Of a DNA stretch of 64,000 nucleotides, positions 44,799 to 52,436 are shown piece after piece. Made by a program: the position numbers and the translations under genes. How positions within the stretch are numbered: the stretch's first letter is position 1; every line of letters begins with the position of its first letter. Origin of the DNA: Allobosea sp. Root483D1 (lineage in GTDB: Bacteria > Pseudomonadota > Alphaproteobacteria > Rhizobiales > Beijerinckiaceae); assembly GCF_001429505.1 (NCBI RefSeq), contig NZ_LMJW01000022.1, positions 418,420 through 482,419 on the forward strand, in the 5' to 3' direction. The notes beneath the pieces are model-generated. The model was not told where the DNA came from. It saw nothing but the letters and a program-made list of their open reading frames with translations, and did not search any database.

Positions 44799-45950
44799 AT
44801 GTCACGGCACGATTTCGCGGTCGAGGAGTTCGCGGGGCGACGTGCCCGCGTCCGGCGGGCGATGGCGGAGAAGGAGCTGGACTGGCTCGTGCTCTTCCAC
44901 CCCGTCTCAATCCGCTGGCTGACCGGCTCGGACGCCAAGAGCTACCAGGAGTTCCAGTGCCTGCTGGTTCCCGCGGGGGATGGACCGCTGGCGATGATGG
45001 CGCGCGAGGGCGAGCGCGCCGAGATCCTCGACGATGCGCTGGTCGACCGGCTCGAAACCTTCGGCGGCAACGAGAACGAGGACCCGCTGCCGCGATTCGC
45101 CCGCCTCGCCGACGAATTCGGCCTGCTGGCGGGCCGCGTCGGCGTCGAGGTACCGGCCTATTATCTCCACCCGCATCATCACATCGCGATCCGCGATTTC
45201 TTCGGCTCGGCCTTCGTCGAGGCGACCAATCTCGTCCACGATCTCAGCCTGGTGAAGTCGCCGGCCGAGCTCGGCTATGTCAGGCAGGCGGCGGCGATCG
45301 CGGACGAGGCGCTCACGGTCTTCGGCGCGGCGCTGCGTCCCGGGCGCAGCGAGCTCGAGATCGCCGGCGAGGTCTATGGCGCGCTGCTGGCGCGCGGCAG
45401 CGGCCTCGCCGCGAGTCCGATCAATCTCGTCTCCGGCGAGCGCTCCTGCTACAGCCACGGCGCGCCGACCGAACGCCGGCTGCAGCCCGGCGATTATGGC
45501 AGCATCGAATACGGCGCGACTTTCCGGCGCTACACCGCGACGCTCGGCCGGCAGTTCTGCCTCGGCGAGCCGACTGCCAGGATGCGCGAGCTCTACGAGA
45601 TCGTCCGCCGTGCCTGCGATGCCTGCATCGCCGAGATTCGCGACGGTGCCCCCGCGACCGCACCGCACGAGGCGGCCAGGCGCGTGATCGGCGAGGCCGG
45701 CCTCGAGCATGGCCGCGTCCACACCTCCGGCTACGGGCTGGCGCCCGGCTTTCCGCCGAGCTGGGGCGAGCCGATGCACATGATCGGCGGCAGCGGCTAC
45801 ACGCTGCGCGCCGGCATGGTCGTCAGCGTCGAGCCCCCGGTCTTCCTGCATGACGAGCGGCTGGGCGCACGCATCATCGACAACGTCCTCGTCACCCGCG
45901 ACGGCTGCGAATTGCTGTCGCGCAGATCGCGGGATCTGATCGTCATTTAG
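44799..45950 (+). CDS. M24-fold (creatinase/prolidase-like) hydrolase lacking metal ligands
   Basis: A 383-residue protein with the creatinase N-domain and the pita-bread M24 domain. In metal-dependent members five ligands are Asp, Asp, His, Glu, Glu. Here they appear as Glu237 (IEYG), Thr248 (YTATLGRQF), Tyr312 (HTSGYG), Glu345 (VEPP) and Ile360 (RIID), so four of five are replaced. The family's active-site His220 (SHGAPTERRLQPGD) is kept. This is the creatinase/ectoine-hydrolase pattern of metal-free amidase action. Probably hydrolyses an amide-type compatible solute or amino-acid derivative taken up by the preceding binding protein. Confidence 0.8.
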   Translation: MSRHDFAVEEFAGRRARVRRAMAEKELDWLVLFHPVSIRWLTGSDAKSYQEFQCLLVPAGDGPLAMMAREGERAEILDDALVDRLETFGGNENEDPLPRFARLADEFGLLAGRVGVEVPAYYLHPHHHIAIRDFFGSAFVEATNLVHDLSLVKSPAELGYVRQAAAIADEALTVFGAALRPGRSELEIAGEVYGALLARGSGLAASPINLVSGERSCYSHGAPTERRLQPGDYGSIEYGATFRRYTATLGRQFCLGEPTARMRELYEIVRRACDACIAEIRDGAPATAPHEAARRVIGEAGLEHGRVHTSGYGLAPGFPPSWGEPMHMIGGSGYTLRAGMVVSVEPPVFLHDERLGARIIDNVLVTRDGCELLSRRSRDLIVI

Positions 45951-46072
45951 ACGCTGCGGCGCCGCAAGATGTTCCCATCCCGCCAGTTCGATGCTATTGC
46001 GTAGCGCGTCGCTTCGCCTCGCAAGGGCGCTGCGGCGGTTCGGTGAGTGATTCCATGCACTTGCAGGACGTT

Positions 46073-46149
46073 CGGGGTATAGCGCAGCCCGGTAGCGCAT
46101 CTGCTTTGGGAGCAGAGGGTCCCAGGTTCGAATCCTGGTGCCCCGACCA
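46073..46149 (+). tRNA. tRNA-Pro (anticodon TGG)
   Basis: A 77-nt cloverleaf with the CCA end encoded. Acceptor CGGGGTA pairs with TGCCCCG. The anticodon stem TCTGC/GCAGA encloses TTTGGGA with anticodon TGG (46107-46109), and the T loop is GGTTCGAATCC. It lies upstream of the complex I subunit gene. Confidence 0.96.
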
Positions 46150-46180
46150 TTTTAGGCTTTGCCGGAAGGCGAGGGGAAGC

Positions 46181-46486
46181 ATGACGGCACGGATCTATTC
46201 GCCGGCGCGCAACGCGATGCAGTCCGGCACGGCCAAGACCGGCCGCTGGCTGCTGGAATACGAGCCGGAGCGGCCGCGCGAAATCGAGCCGCTGATGGGC
46301 TGGACCTCGTCGGGCGACATGAAGAGCCAGCTCAGGCTCTGGTTCGACACGGCCGAGGAGGCGGTCGCCTATGCGACGCGCAACGGCATCGCCTATCGCC
46401 TGGAGCAGCCGCATCAGGCCAAGCGCCGCACCATGACCTATTCGGACAATTTCAAGTTCAACCGCGTCGGCCAGTGGACGCATTGA
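46181..46486 (+). CDS. NADH dehydrogenase complex I accessory subunit (NDUFS4-like)
   Basis: A 101-residue protein of the ETC complex I subunit family, homologous to the mitochondrial 18-kDa NDUFS4 protein. Features: ARIYSPARNAMQSGTAKTGRW, then LMGWTSSGDMKSQLRLWFDT, AEEAVAYATRNGIAYRLEQP, and SDNFKFNRVGQWTH. It is typical of alphaproteobacteria with mitochondrion-like complex I and acts at the inner-membrane peripheral arm. The ATG at 46181 starts the family sequence. It lies between two tRNA genes. Confidence 0.93.
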   Translation: MTARIYSPARNAMQSGTAKTGRWLLEYEPERPREIEPLMGWTSSGDMKSQLRLWFDTAEEAVAYATRNGIAYRLEQPHQAKRRTMTYSDNFKFNRVGQWTH

Positions 46487-46528
46487 AGTTCAAGTGAACG
46501 GCGGATACCAAGCCCGCCGTTTCCTTCA

Positions 46529-46605
46529 GGGCCCGTAGCTCAGCTGGATAGAGCAGCAGCCTTCTAAGCTGCTGGTCACAGGTTCGAATCCTGTCGGGCT
46601 CGCCA
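46529..46605 (+). tRNA. tRNA-Arg (anticodon TCT)
   Basis: A 77-nt cloverleaf with encoded CCA. Acceptor GGGCCCG pairs with CGGGCTC, with one G-T pair. The anticodon stem GCAGC/GCTGC encloses CTTCTAA with anticodon TCT, and the T arm is ACAGGTTCGAATCCTGT. Confidence 0.96.
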
Positions 46606-46613
46606 CTGCTTCT

Positions 46614-46781
46614 TCACTCCTGCGCCTCGTCGCGGCGCAGCTCGAAAGCCAGCATGGCTTCCGCAAGTGCCTCCAGCTCGCGCTCTTTCTCCCTGCTGTC
46701 CGGCGCGGCATTGAGCTCGGTCACGCGCTGCTGGGCCTGTTCGTAGTCCTCGTCGGTGTGAACCGCGATCGGGCTCTTCAT
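46614..46781 (-). CDS. Small acidic helical protein, unknown
   Basis: A 55-residue protein, convergent with tRNA-Arg and 8 bp from it. Sequence features: PIAVHTDEDYEQAQQRVTEL, then two charged helices ending LAFELRRDEAQE. The pattern of TDEDYEQA, E-L and EALAE resembles the N-terminal dimerisation arm of HigA-like antitoxins, but there is no HTH domain. AAAGGA precedes ATG 46781; ATG 46805 would add eight residues. Function unknown. Confidence 0.5.
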   Translation of the reverse strand: MKSPIAVHTDEDYEQAQQRVTELNAAPDSREKERELEALAEAMLAFELRRDEAQE

Positions 46782-46887
46782 GATCCTGTTCCTTTCGGCC
46801 TGCACCGACGTTTCCTTGCAGCCGGAGCGTCAACCCTCCATCCGAGATAGGGTTCCGCTGCCCCGGCCGCCAGCGACGCCGCGGTCT

Positions 46888-47169
46888 TCAGTCCTCTCGC
46901 CCCCAATTGCGCAGCTGGCGGATCGTCGGCAGCGTCGGACGCCTGCGCCAGAAGGTCAGGGCGAGATGGCCGGCGAAACCGATGATGAAGCCGGGCAAGG
47001 CTGCTCCCAGCGTCGCGGTGACCAGTCCCATGGCGCAGCCGCCGGAATCGCCGGGGCCGCACTTCGGATCGAAGATCAGCACCACCGCCACGACGGCGAA
47101 GGCCGCCAGCATCGCCAGCAGCATGCCGAGGCAACCGATCCAGATCGCCCGCAGCGCGATCCTCACCAT
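46888..47169 (-). CDS. Small membrane protein, unknown
   Basis: A 93-residue protein with two strongly hydrophobic segments (LGMLLAMLAAFAVVAVVLIF and LGAALPGFIIGFAGHLALTFW). They are joined by a loop DPKCGPGDSGGCAMG with two Cys, which could form a disulfide if periplasmic. CGGAG lies before ATG 47169. No family is recognised. Confidence 0.6.
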   Translation of the reverse strand: MVRIALRAIWIGCLGMLLAMLAAFAVVAVVLIFDPKCGPGDSGGCAMGLVTATLGAALPGFIIGFAGHLALTFWRRRPTLPTIRQLRNWGRED

Positions 47170-47392
47170 GGCTATCTCCGGATCCGTCCCGCAGGGCAAG
47201 CGCAGACGCGGCGTCGCCGCAGCCCGTGGCTGCATCTTGCCGTGGTTCGCGCGAAGTCGTAAACGCCCGGCGGCCGGATCGGTCATGATCGCGCCCGAAA
47301 GGCAGGGCATGGCCCGGACGAATTCGCCGGATCTCTGGTCGCTGCCAACAACCTCCAAGTTCCAGCCCCTGCCGCGGCTGCAAGGAGTATAG

Positions 47393-49081
47393 ATGATTTC
47401 GCTCGGCTCCGGTCTCGACCGGCTCGCTAGCTTCGCGTCCGCGAGCCACCGGCGCGCCTGCCTGCTGCTGGTCCTGCTGTCGCTGGCGGCATTCCTGCCC
47501 GGCTTCGCCAGCCTGCAGCCCTTCGACCGCGACGAGCCGCGCTTCGCCCAGGCCAGCAAGCAGATGCTGGAGACGCGCGATTTCGTCGACATCCGCTTCC
47601 AGGACGAGGCCAGGCACAAGAAGCCGGTCGGGATCTACTGGCTGCAGGCGGCCAGCGTCGCAGCCGGCGAGGCGCTCGGCGTGCCGCAGGCGCGCACGAC
47701 GATGTGGCTCTACCGGCTGCCTTCGCTCATCGGCGCGATCGCGACCGTGCTGCTGACCTATTGGGCTCTGCTTGCTTTCGTCGGCGCGCGCCTCGCCTTG
47801 CTCGGCGGTGCGTTGATGGCTGCGGCCGTGCTGCTCGGCGTCGAGGCCCGCTTCGCCAAGACCGACGCCCTGCTCGCCGCCTGCGCGGTCGCCACCATGG
47901 GCGCGCTCGCCCGCGCCTGGCTCGACTGGACGCGCTCGCTCGCCTTCGTGCCGAGCCGCCACAACTGGCTGGTGTTCTGGTCGGCGACGGCACTCGGCCT
48001 GCTGCTCAAGGGGCCGATCGTGCCGATGGTCTGGGGCCTCGCGATCCTCGTCCTCGCCATCCGTGAGCGCTCGCTGCGCTGGCTCGCCCCGCTGCGGCCC
48101 GGGCTCGGCCTGCTGCTCTGCCTCGTCGTCGTGCTGCCCTGGTTCGTCGCGATCGCGGTGAAGACCGGCGGCAACTTCTTCGCCGAGAGCGTCGGCAAGG
48201 ACATGCTCGCCAAGGTCGGCGAGGGGCAAGAGAAGCATTGGGGCCCGCCCGGCCTCTATCTGCTGCTGTTCTTCGGCACCTATTGGCCCGCCGCCGCGCT
48301 TGCGGCGATGGCGATTCCCTTCGCCTGGGTCAAGCGGCGCGAGCCGCAGATCCTGTTCCTGCTCGCCTGGATCGTGCCGTCCTGGCTCGTCTTCGAGGCG
48401 GTACCGACCAAGCTGCCGCACTACGTGCTGCCGCTCTATCCCGCGATCACCGCGCTGCTCCTGCTCGCTCTGGTCAATGGCGGCATCAACCGTTTCCGCC
48501 GCGGCTCCGACCTGACGGCCTTCCTCGTGGTGCTGGTGCCGGCGGCGCTCGTCGGCGTGCTGCTCTATGGCACCTGGACGCTCGACAAGACCTTGCCCTG
48601 GCTCGCTCTGCCGGTGCTGGCGCTGGCGCTCTTCGTCGCCTTCCGCAGCTTCCTGGCCTTCCGCGAGGGCGCTTTCGAGGGCGCGCTCTGGCGCGGGGTG
48701 GTCGCGAGCCTGCTGCTCGGCGCCGGCGTCTACGGCCTGGCTTCGCCGAGTCTGCGCGGCCTCAAGCTGTCGCCGCGGCTGGCCGAGGCGGTGCAGGCCG
48801 TGAGCTGCCAAAACCCGCAGGTGATGACCGTCGGCTATCGCGAGCCCAGCCTCGTCTTCCTGGTGGGCACCGACCTGCGCATGGGCGCCGACGGCAGCGC
48901 CGCTGCCGGCTTCCTGCGCGAGCCCGGCTGCCGCGTCGCGCTGGTCGAGGGCCGTTTCCTCGACGGTTTCCGGCAGGGCCTCGCCGCGTCGGGAGTGGCG
49001 CCGCGGCTGCTGACCACGATCACCGGCTTCAACCTCAACGGCGGCAAGCGCCTCGAGATGAGCGTCTATGTCCGCGAGTGA
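47393..49081 (+). CDS. ArnT-like glycosyltransferase family 39
   Basis: A 562-residue polytopic membrane transferase (about 12 helices) that moves a sugar from a polyprenyl-phosphate carrier in the periplasm. The conserved periplasmic start is FDRDEPRFAQASKQMLETRD, followed by FVDIRFQDEARHKKPVGIYW. The Asp-Glu of RDEPR is the catalytic acidic motif of ArnT/PMT enzymes. FETPTKLPHY-like EAVPTKLPHYVLPLYP is also present. It heads a three-gene operon with a GT2 synthase and a LAB_N protein. By analogy it modifies lipid A or LPS core with a charged sugar such as galacturonic acid or aminoarabinose. Confidence 0.88.
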   Translation: MISLGSGLDRLASFASASHRRACLLLVLLSLAAFLPGFASLQPFDRDEPRFAQASKQMLETRDFVDIRFQDEARHKKPVGIYWLQAASVAAGEALGVPQARTTMWLYRLPSLIGAIATVLLTYWALLAFVGARLALLGGALMAAAVLLGVEARFAKTDALLAACAVATMGALARAWLDWTRSLAFVPSRHNWLVFWSATALGLLLKGPIVPMVWGLAILVLAIRERSLRWLAPLRPGLGLLLCLVVVLPWFVAIAVKTGGNFFAESVGKDMLAKVGEGQEKHWGPPGLYLLLFFGTYWPAAALAAMAIPFAWVKRREPQILFLLAWIVPSWLVFEAVPTKLPHYVLPLYPAITALLLLALVNGGINRFRRGSDLTAFLVVLVPAALVGVLLYGTWTLDKTLPWLALPVLALALFVAFRSFLAFREGAFEGALWRGVVASLLLGAGVYGLASPSLRGLKLSPRLAEAVQAVSCQNPQVMTVGYREPSLVFLVGTDLRMGADGSAAAGFLREPGCRVALVEGRFLDGFRQGLAASGVAPRLLTTITGFNLNGGKRLEMSVYVRE

Positions 49082-49147
49082 TCGACGCTTGCCCCGTCGC
49101 GGCGCTTGACGCAGTTTGCGCGCCGCAATGCAGAAAGACTTCAATCC

Positions 49148-49900
49148 GTGACCGAACCCGTGCCTTCAGACGGCCAGCCCAGGCTCAGCATCGTCGTGCC
49201 GGTGCGCAACGAGCAGGGCAACATCGCCCCGCTCATCCGCGACATCGAGAGCGCCTGCGCCGGCATCGGCGCCTTCGAGCTGATCTATGTCGATGACGGA
49301 TCGAGCGACGGCACCGCCGCGGCGCTCGCCGACCTCGCAGTGACGCGGCCCTGGCTGCGGGTCGTGCGCCATGCCCAGTCCTGCGGCCAGTCGGCGGCGG
49401 TGCGCAGCGGGGTGAGGGCGGCGAAGGCGTCGATCGTCGCGACCCTCGACGGCGATGGCCAGAACGATCCTTCCTTCATCCCGGCGATGCTGGCCCAGCT
49501 AGAGGCGGCGGGTGCCTCGGCCGGCATGGTCCAGGGCCAGCGCGTCGGGCGCAAGGACACCGGCTTCAAGCGCATGCAGTCGCGCATTGCCAACAAGGTC
49601 CGCGGCGCCATCCTCAAGGACGGCACGCGCGACACCGGCTGCGGCCTGAAATGCTTCCGGCGCGACGCCTATCTGGCGCTGCCCTATTTCGATGCGCTGC
49701 ACCGCTTCATGCCGGCGCTCGTGGTGCGCGAGGGCCTCGCCGTGCTGCACCACGACGTGCGCGATCGCCAGCGCCTGACCGGCGTCTCGAATTACGGTTT
49801 CTTCGACCGGCTTTGGGTCGGCATTCTCGATCTCGCCGGTGTCTGGTGGCTGATCCGGCGCCGCAAGCATGTGCCGCAGATCGCGACGGAGGCGCGCTGA
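49148..49900 (+). CDS. Polyprenyl-phosphate sugar synthase (DPM/ArnC-like GT2)
   Basis: A 250-residue GT2 enzyme. LSIVVPVRNEQGNIAPLIRD, then ELIYVDDGSSDGTAAAL, then IVATLDGDGQNDPSFIPAML (DGD metal motif), and DTGCGLKCFRRDAYLALPYFD are dolichol-phosphate-mannose-synthase-like. There are no C-terminal membrane helices beyond one near FDRLWVGILDLAGVWWLI. It probably makes the polyprenyl-P sugar used by the ArnT-like enzyme. GTG 49148 is chosen because the family motif follows soon; the 14 upstream residues from TTG 49106 lack similarity. It overlaps the next gene as TGATG. Confidence 0.85.
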   Translation: MTEPVPSDGQPRLSIVVPVRNEQGNIAPLIRDIESACAGIGAFELIYVDDGSSDGTAAALADLAVTRPWLRVVRHAQSCGQSAAVRSGVRAAKASIVATLDGDGQNDPSFIPAMLAQLEAAGASAGMVQGQRVGRKDTGFKRMQSRIANKVRGAILKDGTRDTGCGLKCFRRDAYLALPYFDALHRFMPALVVREGLAVLHHDVRDRQRLTGVSNYGFFDRLWVGILDLAGVWWLIRRRKHVPQIATEAR

Positions 49901-50244
49901 TGCTCATCGACCTGCAGAACATGATCGGGGATTATTTCCACGACGTCTTCGTCAACAATGTCGATTGGTGGGTGCTGCTCGGCGTGGTCGCACAGGGCCT
50001 CTTCACCATGCGCTTCGTCGTGCAGTGGCTCGCCAGCGAGAAGGCGCAGCGCTCGGTTGTCCCGATGACCTTCTGGTGGTTCTCGATCGGCGGCGGCATG
50101 CTGCTCTTGGTCTACGCGCTTTATCGCCGTGACCCGGTCTTCATCCTCGGCCAGGGCTTCGGGGTCTTCGTCTACCTCCGCAACCTGCAATTCGTGCTGC
50201 GGGCCAAGGCACGCGGCGAAGATACGAACTCCAGCCCCAGCTGA
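49900..50244 (+). CDS. Lipid-A-disaccharide-synthase N-terminal-domain (LAB_N) protein
   Basis: A 114-residue membrane protein with three hydrophobic segments and the LAB_N pattern WWVLLGVVAQGLFTMRFVVQ, then WLASEKAQRSVVPMTFWWFS, then GQGFGVFVYLRNLQFVLR. Stand-alone LAB_N proteins occur beside polyprenyl-P-sugar synthases, where they seem to help sugar-carrier lipid handling. ATG 49900 overlaps the preceding stop, so translation is coupled. Confidence 0.88.
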   Translation: MLIDLQNMIGDYFHDVFVNNVDWWVLLGVVAQGLFTMRFVVQWLASEKAQRSVVPMTFWWFSIGGGMLLLVYALYRRDPVFILGQGFGVFVYLRNLQFVLRAKARGEDTNSSPS

Positions 50245-50253
50245 AACGAAGCC

Positions 50254-50976
50254 TCAGTATTCGCCGGCCGGGAAGCGATGGCGCGCCATCATGGCGCGAT
50301 GCCAGTCGTTGCCGATCAGGTCGGTGAGCGCCGCGTCGAATCGCTCCCGCAACGCTGGGTGCTGCTTGCCGAAGGCGAAGGCCCCGGCGGCAGGAGCGCT
50401 CTCGCTGGCGGGCACGCTGACGATCGCCAGCTCCGCATCGGGCTGGCGGGCGAGGTAGCCGCGATGGGCCATGGCGACGCTGGCATAGGCGTCGGCCCGG
50501 CGGTTCTTCACCGCAGCCACGGCATCCTCTTGCGTCGCGACACTGAAAATGCGCTCCGGAGCGATGCCGGCCGCTAGTCCGGCCTGCTCCTGGACCTGGC
50601 CACCGACGACCACCAGCCGCGCGCCGGCCGCGGCGACCGCGCGATAGCCTGTCAGCCGTGCGCGATCGCCCACTCGCACCAGCAATCCGTCGGCAAGCGC
50701 CCAGACCGGACGGCTGAAATCAACGAGCCGCCTGCGTTCTGCGGTGACGAAGAGCGGCGTGGTGAGCGTCCAGCGCCCGTTGGCGAGCCCGGGCAACAGC
50801 TCGGCGAAGGTGGTCAAACGTTGTTCGAACGCGGTGATGCCGAGCGCCCGCAAGGCGGCGGTCACCAGCTCGACATCGCAGCCCTGCGCAGCGCCGTTGG
50901 CCGCCGGCCAGCAGAAGGGCGGTTCGTCGAGATAGGCGAAGACGATCGGCCCGTCCGCTGCCGTGACGGCGTTCAG
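50254..50976 (-). CDS. Solute-binding-domain protein downstream of metC; start uncertain
   Basis: A family-3 solute-binding domain of about 240 residues: IVFAYLDEPPFCWPAANGA, GCDVELVTAALRALGI, TTPLFVTAERRRLVDFSRPV (ligand Arg), and the end DWHRAMMARHRFPAGEY. No ATG, GTG or TTG lies between the metC stop and the first strand. GTG 50865 would delete strand one and the FAYLDEPPF ligand loop. A CTG at 50976 overlaps the metC stop as CTGA with GAGGG upstream, and I use it as a provisional start. There is no signal peptide, so the protein may be cytoplasmic or truncated. Confidence 0.6.
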   Translation of the reverse strand: MNAVTAADGPIVFAYLDEPPFCWPAANGAAQGCDVELVTAALRALGITAFEQRLTTFAELLPGLANGRWTLTTPLFVTAERRRLVDFSRPVWALADGLLVRVGDRARLTGYRAVAAAGARLVVVGGQVQEQAGLAAGIAPERIFSVATQEDAVAAVKNRRADAYASVAMAHRGYLARQPDAELAIVSVPASESAPAAGAFAFGKQHPALRERFDAALTDLIGNDWHRAMMARHRFPAGEY

Positions 50977-52163
50977 CTCGCGGCCCTCAGGCGCGCGAAT
51001 CCCGCGTCGAGATCCTCCTTCAGGTCCTCGAGGTCCTCGAGGCCGATATGGAGGCGGATCGTCGGGCCCTTGAAGCCGGGCTTGGTCGCGGTGCGGTAGG
51101 GCGTGCAGTCGAACGGCAGCACCAGGCTTTCATAGCCGCCCCAGGAGGCGCCCATGCCGAACAGGGCGAGATCGTCGAGCATGGCGGCGACCGCCTTCAT
51201 CGACACAGGGTGCAGCTCGATCGCGAAGAGCGAGGAGGCGCCGGTGAAGTCGCGCTTCCAGATGGCGTGACCGGGATCGTCGGGTAACGCCGGATGCAGC
51301 ACGCGGGCGACCTCGGGACGAGCGGCGAGCCAGTTCGCCATCTCGATCCCCGCCGGCATCTGCTCCTTCAGCCTGACCGCCATGGTGCGGATGCCGCGCA
51401 GCGTCAGGAACGCGTCCTCCGGCGCGATGATCAACCCCAGTGTCTCCCAGGCCTCGCGCAGGCGCTTGTAGAGCTCGGGCGTGCGGGCCGAGACGGTGCC
51501 GATCAGCACGTCGGAATGGCCGGCATAGTATTTGGTGCCGGCCTGAACCGAGAGGTCGACGCCGAATGCGTGCGCATCGAAGAAGAGCGGCGTGGCCCAG
51601 GTGTTGTCCATCATCACGAGCACGTCGCGCGCATGCGCCGCCGCGACGATCGCCGGAATGTCCTGCATCTCGAAGGTCTGCGAGCCCGGAGACTCGGTCC
51701 ACACGGCTTTGGTGTTAGGCCGGAACAGCTTGGCGATGTCGGCGCCGGCCGCCGGATCGTAGTAGCTGACCTCGATCCCGTAGCGGGGCAGCATCTTCTC
51801 GCAGAAGATCCGGGTCGGGCGGTAGACGCTGTCGGTCACCAGAAGATGATCGCCGGCGGAGAGCATCGCCAGCATCGGCAGGGTGCAGGCGAGCAGGCCG
51901 GAGGGCACCACGACGGAGCCTGCGCCGCCCTCCATCGTGTTCACCGCCGCGAGCAGCGCGTCGATCGTCGGGTTACCTTGCGTGCCATAGGTGTAGCGCG
52001 CCTTGCGGACGAGGAAGTCCTGCGTGTTCGGATAGACCACCGTCGAGCCGCGCACGATCGGCGGGTTGACGAAGCCGTAGCTGTCGCTCGGGTCGCGGCC
52101 GGCGAGGGCGAGGCGGGTCTTCTCGCGCAGCCGCGCGAATTCGGGCTTGGACAGTTTTTTCAT
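50973..52163 (-). CDS. metC: Cystathionine beta-lyase / Cys-Met metabolism PLP enzyme
   Basis: A 396-residue fold-type I PLP enzyme. Features: DSYGFVNPPIVRGSTVVYPN at the start, YTYGTQGNPTIDALLAAV, then VMMDNTWATPLFFDAHAFG, and the PLP Lys in QAGTKYYAGHSDVLIGT. SSLFAIELHPVSMKAVAAML is near the end. The GHSD after the Lys favours cystathionine beta-lyase, which splits cystathionine to homocysteine, over gamma-lyases. The ATG has no clear ribosome site and is overlapped by the stop of a 26-codon leader ORF. The solute-binding-domain gene follows directly. Confidence 0.92.
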   Translation of the reverse strand: MKKLSKPEFARLREKTRLALAGRDPSDSYGFVNPPIVRGSTVVYPNTQDFLVRKARYTYGTQGNPTIDALLAAVNTMEGGAGSVVVPSGLLACTLPMLAMLSAGDHLLVTDSVYRPTRIFCEKMLPRYGIEVSYYDPAAGADIAKLFRPNTKAVWTESPGSQTFEMQDIPAIVAAAHARDVLVMMDNTWATPLFFDAHAFGVDLSVQAGTKYYAGHSDVLIGTVSARTPELYKRLREAWETLGLIIAPEDAFLTLRGIRTMAVRLKEQMPAGIEMANWLAARPEVARVLHPALPDDPGHAIWKRDFTGASSLFAIELHPVSMKAVAAMLDDLALFGMGASWGGYESLVLPFDCTPYRTATKPGFKGPTIRLHIGLEDLEDLKEDLDAGFARLRAAS

Positions 52164-52240
52164 GGACCGGGAGGCACGCGCGGGCGGGATCGGGGCGGGG
52201 CGGGTTGTGGTCGCACTTGACCACCTCCGGAAAGTCGCAT
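52160..52240 (-). CDS. Leader mini-ORF overlapping the metC start
   Basis: A 26-codon frame from ATG 52240 whose TGA overlaps the metC ATG (ATGA). A second start, GTG in the same frame eight codons in, has GGAGG 7 nt upstream. The C-terminal half is Pro/Arg-rich. Because metC itself lacks a Shine-Dalgarno, reading this leader may deliver ribosomes to it. GTGGTC-GCACTT-GACCAC (52207-52224) is an inverted repeat inside it. Confidence 0.35.
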   Translation of the reverse strand: MRLSGGGQVRPQPAPPRSRPRVPPGP

Positions 52241-52436
52241 GTGATGCTCGCAGTGAAAAGAGATGGGGGCACGGGGCGCCTTTGCTTGACGCTCATGCAC
52301 GGCTCTGGCAATCGGCGCGCGCCGTACTTCGACTAATGTTTAGGCATCGAACGGGATGAAAAGTCGCGACGATGCGGGGGGATCGGCACGTTCCGGCCGG
52401 CAGATGCCGGCGGGGCAATCAACGGGAGAGATCAAG

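Noticed and set aside
46778-49144. 788-residue minus-strand frame opposite the ArnT-like gene
   Set aside because: Low-complexity Glu/Gln/Arg/Ala composition typical of an antisense shadow; it also covers other real genes.
52310-52340. Possible sigma-54 promoter before the aap cluster (GG-N10-GC in TGGCAATCGGCGCGC)
   Set aside because: The -12 element lacks the TT of TTGC; in GC-rich DNA the GG-N10-GC pattern is common by chance.
52164-52436. SAM-type riboswitch before metC
   Set aside because: I could not fit SAM-I, SAM-II or SAM/SAH conserved cores; only a short inverted repeat and the leader ORF are visible.
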